Assembly (NCBI RefSeq): GCF_000149955.1
Contig: NC_030989.1
Coordinates: 2,303,839 to 2,367,838 of the forward strand
Reading direction: 5' to 3'
Source: Fusarium oxysporum f. sp. lycopersici 4287
Taxonomy: Eukaryota; Ascomycota; Sordariomycetes; Hypocreales; Nectriaceae
Length of the DNA: 64,000 nt
In this document: piece after piece, positions 36,498 through 47,711 of the stretch
Layout of the letters: every line of letters begins with the position of its first letter
How positions within the stretch are numbered: the first letter of the stretch is position 1
Translations under genes and position numbers: made by a program
The notes under the pieces: generated by a model
What the model was told of the DNA's origin: nothing
Seen by the model: only the letters and a program-made list of their open reading frames with translations
Databases searched by the model: none

Positions 36498-37107
36498 GAC
36501 TAGTGAGCAGCAGTTGGTAACAAACATGGATTAAAGGCGCCCGGGTATCCTATTTAAGATCAAGAGGGCGAAAACTAGGTTAACTTTCTGTGCGTTAGGA
36601 TTGGAGTAATGGCTAAATTCACCAAATAATATCTTGGAACGATTCTGAGACGATTTGTAGTAGTATTAGAGTGTACTGATCGATTGACGATGTGTCCCTT
36701 TCATCTGCATCACAGACAGACTTCCCGGCTTCCCAGATGACATTGGCCCTTGCCCTTCACCTAGCTGTTGGCGGGCCGTGTGGCCAGAGTTCTTTTTCGT
36801 CAAGTTGGCCATGGCTCGTCTGAGTGATCCAGATTTGTCATCCATCACGAAGCGCCCAACGTTGCCCGCATAAAGCAGCAAGAAGGTATAATTACTGCTA
36901 GGGGTTGGGAATGTGTTGCGCAGCTCGTAAGTCCTGATCGGAAAATTGATGGTCGCCTGACAAAAATCATGTTGGGTGTGACAGGGCCGTGGCAGATTGC
37001 CTGGAAGCTGGGTCGATGCTGAATATCCGACTGCATGGCATGGTGTCATTACTAAGATTTGCCGCAATGGTCTGGTCCTCATTTGAGTACATTGAAGACC
37101 TCATGCA
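36498..37107. other. Convergent intergenic region, RSC1-type to mitochondrial carrier
   Basis: 610 bp. A minus-strand 138-codon open frame (37082-36666) lies immediately downstream of the carrier stop codon. It has no recognisable domain and most likely is the carrier 3' UTR. No other feature. Confidence 0.4.
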
Positions 37108-38094
37108 TCATGTTTGTACCATCTCTACCCTAGGCTCGCTGGCCACTGTCTTCTTCCGTCCATGCCCGAGTTCGAACATGACCCATTCGTAAACCGCCCA
37201 CTGGACAGCATTCACTATGAAAGCTCGCACGCTACAGACAGTCAACCCTCTAAAGAAAACACGAGAGCCTCCCTCCCGGTACGCCTCACGTGCGACCTGT
37301 ATTGCGCCAGCCCGTTTGGTTTGTGACGCTATGTTGGGTTGCAGAAGGGGTGTTGTTTCTGCTTGTCCGCCAAGGGTCTGTGCCTGAACCCTAGTCTTGA
37401 TAACATCGAGTGGAAATATGCTCGCCCAAGTTGCGACACCAGCTAGTCCTCCGCAAAGGAGAACTTTGGCGGCCTCGTGTTGCAAAGAGGTTTCTTCGCC
37501 CTGTTCCGTAGCCAGCCAACGAGTAGTCAGCTCGTAGGACCAGAAGTAAAAGCCATAACCAACGCTATCCCGGATAGCAGTCACAGTTCCGCCGAAGTAA
37601 AGACCTCGAGCACCTTCTTTTTTCCAGATATCCTTGGTGATAGCCCAGCTTGAGGTTGGAGAGGATGCCAGCTGCGCCCTGCACTTGATCAGTTCGGTGG
37701 GGGTGCTAACGACCCAAGTTGCAAGACCGCCCACCGCCCCAGCAAGCCAGGTATTCCACAAGTTTCCAGATGTTGAGAATACGCTATTTAATGCCGCCTC
37801 GGTTCGGTTATAAGAAACAAAGAGTAAGGCGTTCAGCGCACCGTAACCGAGAATTGGTGCTGCAGTTCCAGTCACCAAGGAGGCGTATGATCCGAGGTAC
37901 CGCGTGCTGAAAGATGCACTCTGGTTGATGGTTGAAGCCGCTGCTGTTGTTCCTGTAGGGATCGAACCAACAGACGGGTTCGTCACTGGACTGGTATGTT
38001 GTGCTTGAAGTCGAACTTTGATCACATCAAGAGGATTTCCGATGATGATTCCAACAGCACCACTGAGATAGCCAGCCCAGAAATCAGCCGACAT
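37108..38094 (-). CDS. Mitochondrial carrier family (SLC25) protein
   Basis: Single-exon gene, 328 residues, the usual size of the family. Three homologous repeats each carry the Px[DE]xx[KR] signature: NPLDVIKVRLQAQ near the N-terminus, TPTELIKCRAQLA in the middle and FPLDVIKTRVQAQ in the last third. Six membrane helices are implied (FWAGYLSGAVGIIIG starts helix 1). It should reside in the inner mitochondrial membrane. The first repeat resembles the acylcarnitine/amino-acid carrier branch, but the substrate cannot be fixed from sequence alone. Its ATG (38094-38092) overlaps the stop codon of the upstream small gene on the same strand, so its own 5' leader lies inside that gene. Confidence 0.88.
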   Translation of the reverse strand: MSADFWAGYLSGAVGIIIGNPLDVIKVRLQAQHTSPVTNPSVGSIPTGTTAAASTINQSASFSTRYLGSYASLVTGTAAPILGYGALNALLFVSYNRTEAALNSVFSTSGNLWNTWLAGAVGGLATWVVSTPTELIKCRAQLASSPTSSWAITKDIWKKEGARGLYFGGTVTAIRDSVGYGFYFWSYELTTRWLATEQGEETSLQHEAAKVLLCGGLAGVATWASIFPLDVIKTRVQAQTLGGQAETTPLLQPNIASQTKRAGAIQVAREAYREGGSRVFFRGLTVCSVRAFIVNAVQWAVYEWVMFELGHGRKKTVASEPRVEMVQT

Positions 38095-38450
38095 TATGAG
38101 ACTATTTTTGTAGACTCTATAGGCGAGAAAAGAAGATCAGTATTCCTTGACACTTTGCGCTGAGCCACAGTGATAGTGCTCAAGACGCCGAGGTATACGA
38201 GGCCCCAGGCCAAACCGAGCCGTGCAAGAGGAGCTCGATTCGCAGTAGCCTGGACATTAATTCGACGAAACCGCGTAAGATATTGCCAATGCACAAAGTG
38301 TCCAGCAACAGTTGCAGTCAAAATTCCAGTGCGATGTCGTGCAATTGCTACTTGAAGAGGGGTCGGTCCAGAGGATTGATGGTCGGCAAAAGGACCTCCA
38401 CCGGCCGATCGGCTTTGATCGGAGTTGGAGAGATTGACGCTTGAAGGCAT
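38094..38450 (-). CDS. Small predicted two-helix membrane protein
   Basis: An open frame of 118 residues with no family I recognise. It has a polar N-terminus (SSVNLSNSDQSRSAGGG) and two hydrophobic segments (TGILTATVAGHFVHWQYL and LGLAWGLVYLGVLSTITVA) separated by a basic RFRRINVQATANRAPLAR loop, suggesting a small organellar membrane protein. The frame ends TAA with the A shared by the ATG of the carrier gene. The region just before the stop contains a convincing 3' splice site (ACTGAT, pyrimidine tract, CTATAG at 38117-38122), so the true C-terminus may be altered by an intron, for example ending shortly after QRK. The upstream GCTAACAC next to the ATG suggests a 5' UTR intron. Confidence 0.5.
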   Translation of the reverse strand: MPSSVNLSNSDQSRSAGGGPFADHQSSGPTPLQVAIARHRTGILTATVAGHFVHWQYLTRFRRINVQATANRAPLARLGLAWGLVYLGVLSTITVAQRKVSRNTDLLFSPIESTKIVS

Positions 38451-38951
38451 GTGTTAGCGATCCAGGGTCTTTCAGAGCCGCATACTGAGAAAGTAGATGA
38501 TCCGCGGTGACCTACCCTGACGACGTTGCAGCAAATGGGCTTTCAGTTATCATCTTTGGCTGGTTTTTGACCGAGTGAGTTGTATAAGGGGAAAAGGAGA
38601 AAAGGAGAAGATATATTCCTTGCCACCAGTTTCGGTCCCATCATGAACCGAACGACAAACTTGATTCTTCGACCGATTCCCGATGGATCCAATGTTACCT
38701 AAGCTAGTGGAGGCTTTAAGTTTTAAGTCCAAGCTTTCGGCGGTTTCGGGGTCTTTGCCGGGGATGCAATTGTAAGAAGAGGTAAAGCTAGTGGCGGTTC
38801 ACGTGATAGCGTGTTTCTGCCTGCTGTCGCGTCGAGTCACTGACATCGCGCTTGCCTATTTACCCTCCATTGATTCTCGCTGGGGTGGCAAGAAATCTTT
38901 CACACTTGGAACAATCGCTTGATAAGTCTCTGAAACGAGAGGATATTCAAG
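38451..38951. other. Divergent promoter region, small membrane gene/RAD54
   Basis: About 500 bp with no separate gene. A purine-rich block (AGGAGAAAAGGAGAAG, 38594-38610) lies between the two starts. Confidence 0.4.
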
Positions 38952-41422
38952 ATGGGAGCAGCGTGAGTGTCAGGACACTTTGGCGCGTTGTTGCAAGCTC
39001 TAATACTCAATTCAGGTCCCCTCTCGTCGCGACGCCACTTGCTGGCAAGGACAAAACTCTAGGCAAGCGGATGCCAACGCCCTCTTCAATTGACCGTCTT
39101 CACAAACCATTCAAATGCCCTGGTGTCGCTGGAAGAAGTACGGCTGTTGATCGACCGTCCCGCAAGCGAAGAAAGGTTGATTATGGTGGTGCCGACGGCG
39201 AAGCAGATAATGATAAACCATACTCCAACGATGACAGGCTTGCGCTTGCCACTCGAGATATCAACCGTTTCCCCGTTTTCCAGGCCAAAGATAAAGGTCT
39301 TGTTTTCCGCAAGGCCTTTTCTGTGCCATTGAAGAACAAGGACAGCGCTGCATACAATCCCAATCGTGCCCCTCCTACTCTGGGTCTACGGCAAGGTGCA
39401 GTCTTCATTGCGAAGCCTCTACATGACCCCAGTGGCGAATTCGCAATTGTTCTTCATGACCCGACTGTCGACGACAAACCAAGAGATGTCCCCAAGGCAA
39501 TTGAGCCCGCCAAGACAGAGACTGCTGATGGGAAACTTGACGCTCCACTTGTACATAAGAGTCTTGCTGAGATTCTCGGAATCAAGAAAAAGGTGGATGG
39601 CGAACACCCTCGCGTTCCAGTCGTAATTGACCCGAAGCTGGCCAAGATCCTTCGTCCCCATCAGGTCGAAGGTGTCAAATTTATGTATCGATGTGTTACT
39701 GGCCTGATTGATGAGAAGGCCAATGGCTGCATTATGGCCGACGAGATGGGTCTGGGAAAGACTCTTCAGTGCATCTCTCTGATGTGGACACTACTCAAGC
39801 AATCCCCCGATGCTGGAAAGCCGACAATTCAGAAAGCAATCGTTGTCTGTCCTGCCAGTTTGGTCAAGAATTGGGCCAACGAGTTGGTGAAGTGGCTTGG
39901 TCCTAATGCCATCAACCCATTCGCCATCGATGGAAAGGCGTCTAAAGAAGAACTGACGCGTCAGCTTCGACAGTGGGCAATTGCTAGTGGTCGGGCCGTC
40001 ACCAGGCCAGTCATCATTGTTTCCTACGAAACTCTGCGATTGAACGTGGAGGAACTGAAGCACACAAAGATCGGCCTGCTTTTCTGTGATGAGGGCCATC
40101 GTCTCAAGAATAGCGACAGCAATACCTTCAATGCTCTCAACAGTCTCAATGTTTCGCGGCGTGTCATTCTTACAGGCACACCCATCCAGAATGATCTCAC
40201 GGAGTATTTCTCGCTCACAAGTTTTGCAAACCCCGATCTGCTCGGCACACGGCTGGAGTTTCGCAAACGCTACGAAATCCCAATTCTACGAGGCCGAGAT
40301 GCTGATGCGTCAGAGGAAGATCGAAAGAAGGGCGATGAGTGCACTGCGGCATTGCTCAATGTTGTCAACAAGTTCCTGATTCGCCGTACTAACGACATCC
40401 TTTCCAAGTACTTGCCTGTCAAGTACGAGCACGTTGTGTTCTGTAATCTTGCACCCTTCCAGTTTGACCTCTACAACTACTTCATCAAGAGTCCTGACAT
40501 TCAGGCTCTCCTGAGAGGCAAGGGAAGTCAACCTTTGAAAGCCATCAACATTCTCAAGAAGCTTTGTAACCATCCTGATCTTTTGAACATGGCGGATGAT
40601 CTGCCGGGCTCAGAGCAGTGCTTCCCAGACGACTATGTACCCAAGGAATCCCGTGGTCGAGATCGCGAGATCAAGTCCTGGTATTCAGGCAAAATGGCAG
40701 TGTTGGATCGCATGCTGGCTCGCATCCGCCAAGACACAAACGACAAGATTGTGTTGATTAGCAACTATACTTCGACACTGGATCTTTTTGAACGAATGTG
40801 CCGCTCTCGTCAGTATGGATGTTTGCGACTCGATGGAACCATGAACGTCAACAAGCGTCAGAAGCTTGTCGATCGATTCAACGACCCTGAAGGTGACGAA
40901 TTCGTCTTCCTACTGAGCAGCAAGGCTGGTGGATGTGGTATCAACCTTATCGGCGCGAACCGCCTAGTGCTATTCGACCCCGATTGGAACCCGGCTGCTG
41001 ACCAACAGGCGCTTGCTCGAGTGTGGCGCGATGGACAAAAGAAAGACTGTTTCGTGTACCGCTTCATCGCAACGGGCACTATCGAGGAGAAGATCTTCCA
41101 GCGCCAGTCTCACAAACAAAGTTTGTCTTCTTGCGTTGTGGACTCGGCGGAAGATGTTGAACGGCATTTCTCGCTCGACAGTCTCCGTGAGCTTTTCCAG
41201 TACCGGCCAGATACCAAGAGTGACACTCATGAGACGTTCAAGTGCAAGCGGTGTAAGCCTGATGGCAAGCAGTATATCAAGGCGCCGGCCATGCTGTATG
41301 GTGATACCAGCACATGGAATCATTTTGTCAACGAGGGACTGAAACCCATCCAGGACTTGCTCTTGAGGCAAGAATGTGGAGAGTCCGAGGTTTCTGCCGT
41401 GTTCCAGTACATTTCTCACTAA
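38952..41422 (+). CDS. RAD54: DNA repair and recombination ATPase RAD54
   Basis: SNF2-family dsDNA translocase that stimulates Rad51 strand exchange. The helicase core is complete: MADEMGLGKTLQCISLMW (motif I), FCDEGHRLKNSD (motif II), LTGTPIQNDL (motif III), then in the C-terminal lobe SSKAGGCGINLIGANR and RVWRDGQKKDCFVYR. The Rad54-specific N-terminal SIDRLHKPFKCPG element and C-terminal zinc-binding-like FKCKRCKPDG are present. I favour exons 38952-38962 and 39016-41422 (805 residues). The intron (38963-39015) has GTGAGT, TAATACTC and TTCAG and leaves only MGAA in exon 1. An unspliced frame from 38852 would give 856 residues with an unconserved N-terminus. Divergent from the small membrane protein gene. 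Confidence 0.95.
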
Positions 41423-42007
41423 GTTATCAGCTGTGTGTCTTTAATGATTCATGTTCACGAGGCATGCAGGGCGTTATTGTGGATTAGCGATATTGGAAGG
41501 TCATTATCTTTTTTATGGAGTTTCATCCCAGACCTGTTTAGGTCGACAGGCTTCACTGTAGAGTGATCTTAGATGTCAAAACACTGATAGAATATAAAAT
41601 ACTAAAAGCAACCCAGAGCGCACTGGGTTTTGTACCCATTCTCCATGCATTGCGTTGTAAGATCTCCATCTATCATACCACAAGTTCGTGGCTTATCACC
41701 CTATCGTACCAGGAGCTGCATTCGTCCCGAGTTGTTCTATTCGATTGACTGAGAGAACTGACAAACCTATCTATATGCTTCGAGTTACTCTGTATCATGG
41801 CTTCTATCATGTTGAAGTCATGAGAGGTAGGCACAGTGCTCATGACATGTACTCTTGTTTTCGCACTGTCAAGAATTTGCTAGTTCAAGTTTTAGTCTTT
41901 CTGACCAAGGTGAACCTTTTGAGAGTCTCAACCCCAGCAGTCAACATCGCTAGGATTACCTTAGTCAAATCAAAGGAATCCGGCTACTCTCCATCAAACA
42001 CATCAAA
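41423..42007. other. Intergenic region RAD54 to RSA3-like gene
   Basis: 585 bp, no gene supported. A 198-codon frame from 41688 overlaps the RSA3-like gene in another frame and is judged spurious. Confidence 0.45.
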
Positions 42008-42238
42008 ATGTCTTCAAAGCCTACCAACCAGTCCTCTCCGGAGTTTACCTCCTACTACCTTCAACGCGCAACACAAGAGCTCTCAGAGGACCTTGACAAA
42101 GTTCGCAACGCGGAGGACTTCAAGGCCGATTCCATCCCTTTCCTTGTTCACGCTCTGCAACAGGGTGCGGACCTTTTCTCTCCTGAGGACCAGAAGAGAG
42201 TGGTTGCTGCACCAAAGGCCAAGGACGGGGATGCATGA
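42008..42238 (+). CDS. Small RSA3-like protein (putative ribosome assembly factor)
   Basis: A 76-residue single-exon protein starting MSSKPTNQSSPEFTSYYLQR. The pattern FTSYYLQRATQELSEDLDKV, then NAEDFKADSIPFLVHALQQG and a closing FSPEDQKRVV, resembles the C-terminal domain of Rsa3, which acts with Dbp6 in early 60S pre-ribosome assembly. Yeast Rsa3 is longer; filamentous fungal members are often reduced to this domain. The ATG context (CATCAAAATGT) is good. It could instead be an unrelated small helical protein, since 76 residues leave little to judge by. Confidence 0.6.
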   Translation: MSSKPTNQSSPEFTSYYLQRATQELSEDLDKVRNAEDFKADSIPFLVHALQQGADLFSPEDQKRVVAAPKAKDGDA

Positions 42239-42668
42239 GCAGACTGTATATACGCAGTCCAGATCATTTCAGTCTACTACGTGAACGCACGACAGCATTT
42301 CAGATCCGCTCGTTTGCAACTTGTGGATTAGTGCGAGCCATTCTTCACCACTTCCCACGAGACAAGTATATGTCAAATCACAAGGATGGCGTTTTTCTCG
42401 GCAGACAGAAAGCTGTTCTATCGACACCAAGAACGCTTGACACTGCACCCCAATACGCCATAGCGTGTGTATCAACCCAGTGAAAAGGGGAAAAGTCAGA
42501 TTCAGAAATTAGGTCAATTAGCGGCCGTTACTTCATAAGGGTATCTCAAAGCAGAGTCAACACTACATCAAGCGCGCAATACAATCAATCTATATATACG
42601 TCTGTCTCCCACCCGTGCCGAAGTACGGCGGTATGTCATTCCTTCATCAGTATGTCCATATGCACGGT
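42239..42668. other. Convergent intergenic region RSA3-like to Ytp1-like
   Basis: 430 bp of 3' sequence, no further gene supported. Confidence 0.45.
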
Positions 42669-44674
42669 CTAGTTCGAGTTACGGCGTCGTTCGAGTCGGA
42701 CAGCCCATCCCTTGATGGCGAGGACGATAACGACCCAAGCCATTAGGAGGGCGACCAGGCCATGGTGACAGTGTACATGAACATGGCGANNNNNNNNNNN
42801 NNNNNNNNNNNNNNNNNNNNNNNNNNNNNNNNNNNNNNNNNNNNNNNNNNNNNNNNNNNNNNNNNNNNNNNNNNNNNNNNNNNNNNNNNNNNNAGTTAGC
42901 TTTTCGAATCTTTTTGCAAGGGCGGTTGACATACACTAGCCATGAAGATGATACCTCCAGCGATCAATCCAAAAGCAGCCAGGAGTTCCGTCGGGGGTCG
43001 TGATGGGAAAATGGACTTGGGTGGCTTCAGGTACATGATGAGGTAGGTCAACCCTCGAGCAAGGGAAGCCCCTAGAAGGAGGTCACCCCACTGCTTGTGA
43101 ACCATGCTAGACATCATGGTATGCTGTGTGTGGGAGCTCATCATGAGTCCAAGCAGCATGATGACCAGAGCTGGTATGGGGTTGAGCGAGAACTCGTATG
43201 TGTCGGGAGCTTCGGATTCGTTTGCTTCTTCGACCGTGTAAGGGCTCTTGGGTTGAACTTCGTCCACGGTTGTGTTGAGAAGATCGCGAATACGTGTCGA
43301 CTCGATGAGCATACCGCACTAAAGAAACAAGTCAGTTTTTGCTTTGGGAAATCGACTGGAGCAGATCGTGGGACTTACCAAGCCTCCTCCAATGAACAGA
43401 ACTGTGATGGAGATGTGCTCCATGTCCTGGGCGGTCCAGTCTCCTCCCCAACCGCCGAGGTGCTCCATGAAGATATTGGTAGCGCCATAGAAGAAGATCA
43501 AGAAGCTCTCGACGAACTCAGCGGAAGGGCGCCACTTCTGGGAGTTCTTCCTTGGTCGAACATTCCATGCCCAGCCAAGCTCTCCAAAGCTGCCAGTCCA
43601 GCGACCGAGGGTGAAGATACCTAGCCAGAAGAAAACACCGCCCTTGATCCAATGCGCCAATCCATTGAAGATTCCGCCTCCCTCCTGGACGATTTGTTAG
43701 TCAAGTGTCGCAACCAAGGTATCTGCTAGCAACTTACAAAGAAACGGCCAAAGGTGACAACACCAGTCGCGAGCGCAATGAAGCCGAAAGGAAGGATAAT
43801 GCGATCGACTATGCAACGGCCGAGGTTGAGATACTTCCATACTCGCGACGCAGCGATCTTGGAGGCGTGGCGAGCAAAGGTTCCCTGAGGTTCAGGAGAG
43901 GCTAGTGACAATTCCTCCAGGTCACCATCATCGTCCTCGTACTCCTTCCTGGGGTTGTTGACAGGCGACTCCATGCCATTGAGAGTGGATGCCGAGTCGC
44001 TTCGAAGCGATGGCGTGTTTGGTTCGGTTCCTCGTCCACTGTCGTTGGACATTCGGTAGGGGCTGTCATTGTGGTAGCCATTGTGCGAAGAGTAGTCGGC
44101 CTCTCGTGTCGCGACAGGTAGAAAAGCATGTCTCTCGTTACTCGACGTCTTTCCTTTGCCCTTGAGAGCTCCCGCGATACAGCCCACGGCACTTACAAGG
44201 ACCTGGGCGCAAACGACCCAGGTCACAATCCAGCCAATCTTGTGGTGCGCATTGTTTGGATACAAGTCTGGGGTCTGCGCATTATATATCACGCCGATCA
44301 AGACTCCAAGAGCATTTGTAGCTAGGAAAACAAATTGCGCCGGTAGTGTAAAGCGAGAGTTTGCCAGTGAGAACATGACGGCTGGGGGGTTGGTCGTGTT
44401 AGTCGGCGCATAAAGCTCAACACCATGAAAACTTACCAATTGGTAGAATAAATACCCAAGAAAGAACCATTAATGCAACATGTGTGCATATAACTCCAAT
44501 ATGTTCAGTATGCGCAAAGTATGTATCGGGATAGTCCTCGTCTTTGGGCGGTTGTGTCGTTGTGTTGCCGTCATGGCCCATTCCCATGTCCATGTCCATA
44601 CTTTCACCACCACCATGCGCAATTACCACAGGTAAAAGCGCCAGAAGCAATGCGCCGGATGCGCGCGATATCAT
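42669..44674 (-). CDS. Ytp1-type integral membrane protein (DUF2427/Ytp1); gap and apparent frameshift at the 3' end
   Basis: Minus-strand exons are 44674-44437, 44381-43738, 43684-43379, 43318-42935 and a last exon starting inside the N run and ending at 42669. A signal peptide (ISRASGALLLALLPVVIAHGG) precedes a His/Met-rich segment (SMDMDMGMGHDG). Many membrane helices follow (GVICTHVALMVLSWVFILPI, WIVTWVVCAQVLVSAVGC, FGFIALATGVVTFGRFF, VFFWLGIFTLGRW, PALVIMLLGLMM), with a phosphorylatable serine-rich loop between the two halves. This is the layout of fungal DUF2427-Ytp1 proteins of unknown transport function. After the gap the frame reads AMFMYTVTMAW and then stops. One extra G in TGGTCGCC (plus strand 42755-42756) would continue it as VALLMAWVVIVLAIKGWAVR to the stop at 42669. 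An upstream ATG (44689) is an alternative start. Confidence 0.78.
42790..42893. other. Assembly gap (104 N)
   Basis: Lies across the last intron/exon junction of the Ytp1-like gene; the GCTAAC branch site sits just outside it at about 42894-42899. Confidence 0.95.
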
Positions 44675-47600
44675 TTTTGTATAGATCATACTGGCAAAGT
44701 ACGTCCAGAAAGATTTGTCTGCAGAAGGAAACAATAGATGCAACGAGACAAGACAAGACAACTGGACGAGAAGAGGTCGCAAGCAGTAGTTATACTTGTT
44801 TACAGCCAGAAAGACACAAGTAGGAGGACATATATAATCATGCGATCAAGTAGACGTCAAAACGAAGAGTGTTTCAAGGAATCATGACATGGCATTGTTT
44901 TAAAACAAACCCTCTTCTATTATTACTGTCGGGCCCGAGGGGCCGAAAACAGGTCATGGGCTGAGGCATTGGAATCTCTTGGTCAGTCGGAGACAAAGCG
45001 ACGAGAGCCAAGAGAGGATACGCAGCAGTTGACCATCCGAAGCTTCCGAATTGCTTCATCATGGAAGTTGTACCTTTACCTTTCGACAGAGAAAACAACA
45101 CAACAAAAAAAAAAAAAGAGATGCGGTAAGCATTTGGATAGTGGGGGATCCTCAAATGGGGCCGGCCGGTGGGGGGGACATCTTCAGTAGACTACACCAC
45201 TGTATCTGTATCGTAGAGGTCACTGTACATGCACCAGATCATCTGGTCAGGCTCTTTGATCAACGTGGTCCGCGGGCCCCATGTACTGTACTATACTTTA
45301 CTTTACTTTACTTACTTTGAGGATTTGTTGGTTCCGAATAGTTACCTTTTTAGTTCGTTCATGGTCAACGTGATCGATCGATCGGCACGGAAACTTTGGA
45401 AAAGGCATCTTCTCGAAGAACGTCAAGGCATTTCGGCGGAGATGAAGTGGATATCACGGGCCATGGATGGATCCTCTTCCATTCCTATTCTCACCGAGCA
45501 TAGAGATCATTAGTTACTGGTCACAAGAACTTGTGTGTTGTAACTTGCTGCAAGCATCGCAACCCTTCACCACGTTTGGTTACCACCATTACATGCACCT
45601 CAACTCGGATCCGATAAACGGGCAGTCAGTCACTGGCTTACCAGTGAATTACGAATATTCAGTCATAAGCTCTACACGTACTAACTGTGGCTTCTCATCC
45701 ATTACTCAAAACCGACTTGTTAAGCCCCCATCATCGACATCAAAGCATAGACTGATATCGAGCAAAATGCCGAAATCCACATGAGAGCTTTCGTCTTTAC
45801 AGGCATCATCATGCATCATGGAGAGCTTTAATGCCGGCTGCTTCGACGCTAGTTACCTCATCCCGCTGTGAAATAAAGCTACGGCGTCATTCATTGGATA
45901 CAGCGGGCTTCAACCTCTTTGATGTGTATAATCCCGGTCCAGCATCTCCACCCAAGTTCAACCCAACTACGCCGACAATTCCGCACACTTTCTCTTCAGC
46001 TCTTGACTTACAAAGTTTTTACGTCTGTGCAGTGTAAACGATAAGGCTGGATATGACGCGTAGTGTAGTCAAATATTCGTTTAGGGCTGGCAAAGAAATG
46101 TACACATCTACAGCGTACTATATGTACTAGATACGCTTTATACGCCTTACTGCATGTGCGTGTCTCTGACTTACATGCACTTGATAAGTCTGTGCTAGCC
46201 GAGCGGGAACTTTCCACGGAAACTTCCTTCATGGACATCGATGACTACGGATGATTCATACCGAAGTGTCTTGGCAATCACTGATCTCTGATCAAGATCA
46301 AGAAATGTAACTGCAACTGTAGGTCTGGGCACTAGACTGCCTACCTTACGGCATTTTCAGGCTTTATCATTATCTCCGTCTCCGTGGACCCGATGATGCC
46401 GGTCAAGCAGACAGACAGACGCATTCCATTAAACAGGGTCACAACCCACCAACCTCGAGCTGTCAAAATGGTCACAAGGCGTCACATAACCATGCTCATG
46501 AACAAGGAAGTGCCTGAAGCCGGGCGTAAGATACAGGGGTCATGAGAAGGAATATTTGCTCAAGTTGGACGGTTATGGAGTACCACCATGATATCAGATT
46601 ACCCTAGATGTTCCCCTCCGCTGACCAATTACTACCTTTTACAGCACACAACTCGGTTGAAGAGGTGCATAATCAGACAATTTTCTACTCCAATCTAGGA
46701 CAGAATTATCGGATCGTTCATGATGTGATGTGCTGGCTCACCGCCCGCTTAGTTGTTGTGTCTATGGTGCTGACTTGCATCCATCGTGTGTATTACACCC
46801 AAAAGAGTCAGCTATCTTGGGTTACAACCCGAGCCAGCAAATAAGAGCGAATACAATGATCTCGCCAAGAACGGTAACTCGTGGTCAACTTGTCTCCGTT
46901 TCTCAGGCATACGCATGTCTGTACGTATGCCATACGCCAAAATTTACTCCCGAACACTCCGCAGTTTGAGTACTGAGGCTGTAAGGTAATCAACGATTAA
47001 ACCTGTATCATCGAGCTCTTGCTTTTTACGGTCTGTCGTATGATATTCGGACAAAATTGGACCGTTTGTGACTGCATGAAACGTACCTCTAAACGACGGG
47101 TTTAATGTTGCAGTCTCAATGCACCAAAGACAACTCTTGTACTGTACTTGCATGGGGAGCTTGGGATCTGATGTGACAACATTGCATTGCATCCTAGCCA
47201 TTCTCCGCAATCGGCCGAACTGAAGCTGTAGCATTACAGTGTCAAGAGGATCTGCTTACAATTCATCATCAGCAGCAATGCCAGTTGTTGAGAACATGGC
47301 CAGTACCGTTAGTTTGTTTGATAGAGTGGCTGCGTTAGTGGACAGGGGTGTGTTCCCAAAACCAGAACCTAGTTGGCGATCCCCACCAGTCAGTGAATCC
47401 CATCCATGATGCTCGCTAAAATATTTATCACATCAAGACTTGGATGATGTGAATGATCCGACGCTGCCGAAGGCCCTGCCTCATCTCGCTAGTTTACCAT
47501 ACAAACTTGCTACAAAACTCAGCTCTTGGCATGCCCAAATCATGCCACAAACCTAACCCAGTCCATCTTGTTTGAAAGTCCGTATTCCCGAGCAAACACG

Positions 47601-47711
47601 CTTCCTCACAATGGCCTTTCGGGGTAATGATGAATACCAACTATATTCCGGCAATTCGGAAATACACCACTGACTCACTATGGTCTATCCATTATCCACT
47701 GTGACCCGAAC
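44675..47711. other. Long intergenic region
   Basis: About 3 kb between the Ytp1-like start and the end of the LACTB2-like gene, with no supportable gene on either strand. It has an A13 tract at 45105-45117, a TACTTTACTTTACTTTACTTAC tandem tract near 45294-45316 and several short open frames without recognisable domains. Promoters, untranslated regions or non-coding transcripts could lie here. Confidence 0.45.

Noticed and set aside
36666..37082. 138-codon minus-strand frame just after the carrier gene
   Set aside because: No domain, no splice partner, and its position fits the carrier 3' untranslated region.
37950..37980. GGGATCGAACC, resembling a reverse-strand tRNA TpsiC arm
   Set aside because: It lies inside the carrier coding sequence and lacks any other tRNA arms.
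41688..42284. 198-codon plus-strand frame overlapping the RSA3-like gene
   Set aside because: It overlaps in a different frame a short gene with family-like conservation; composition is Ser/Thr/Arg-rich without pattern.
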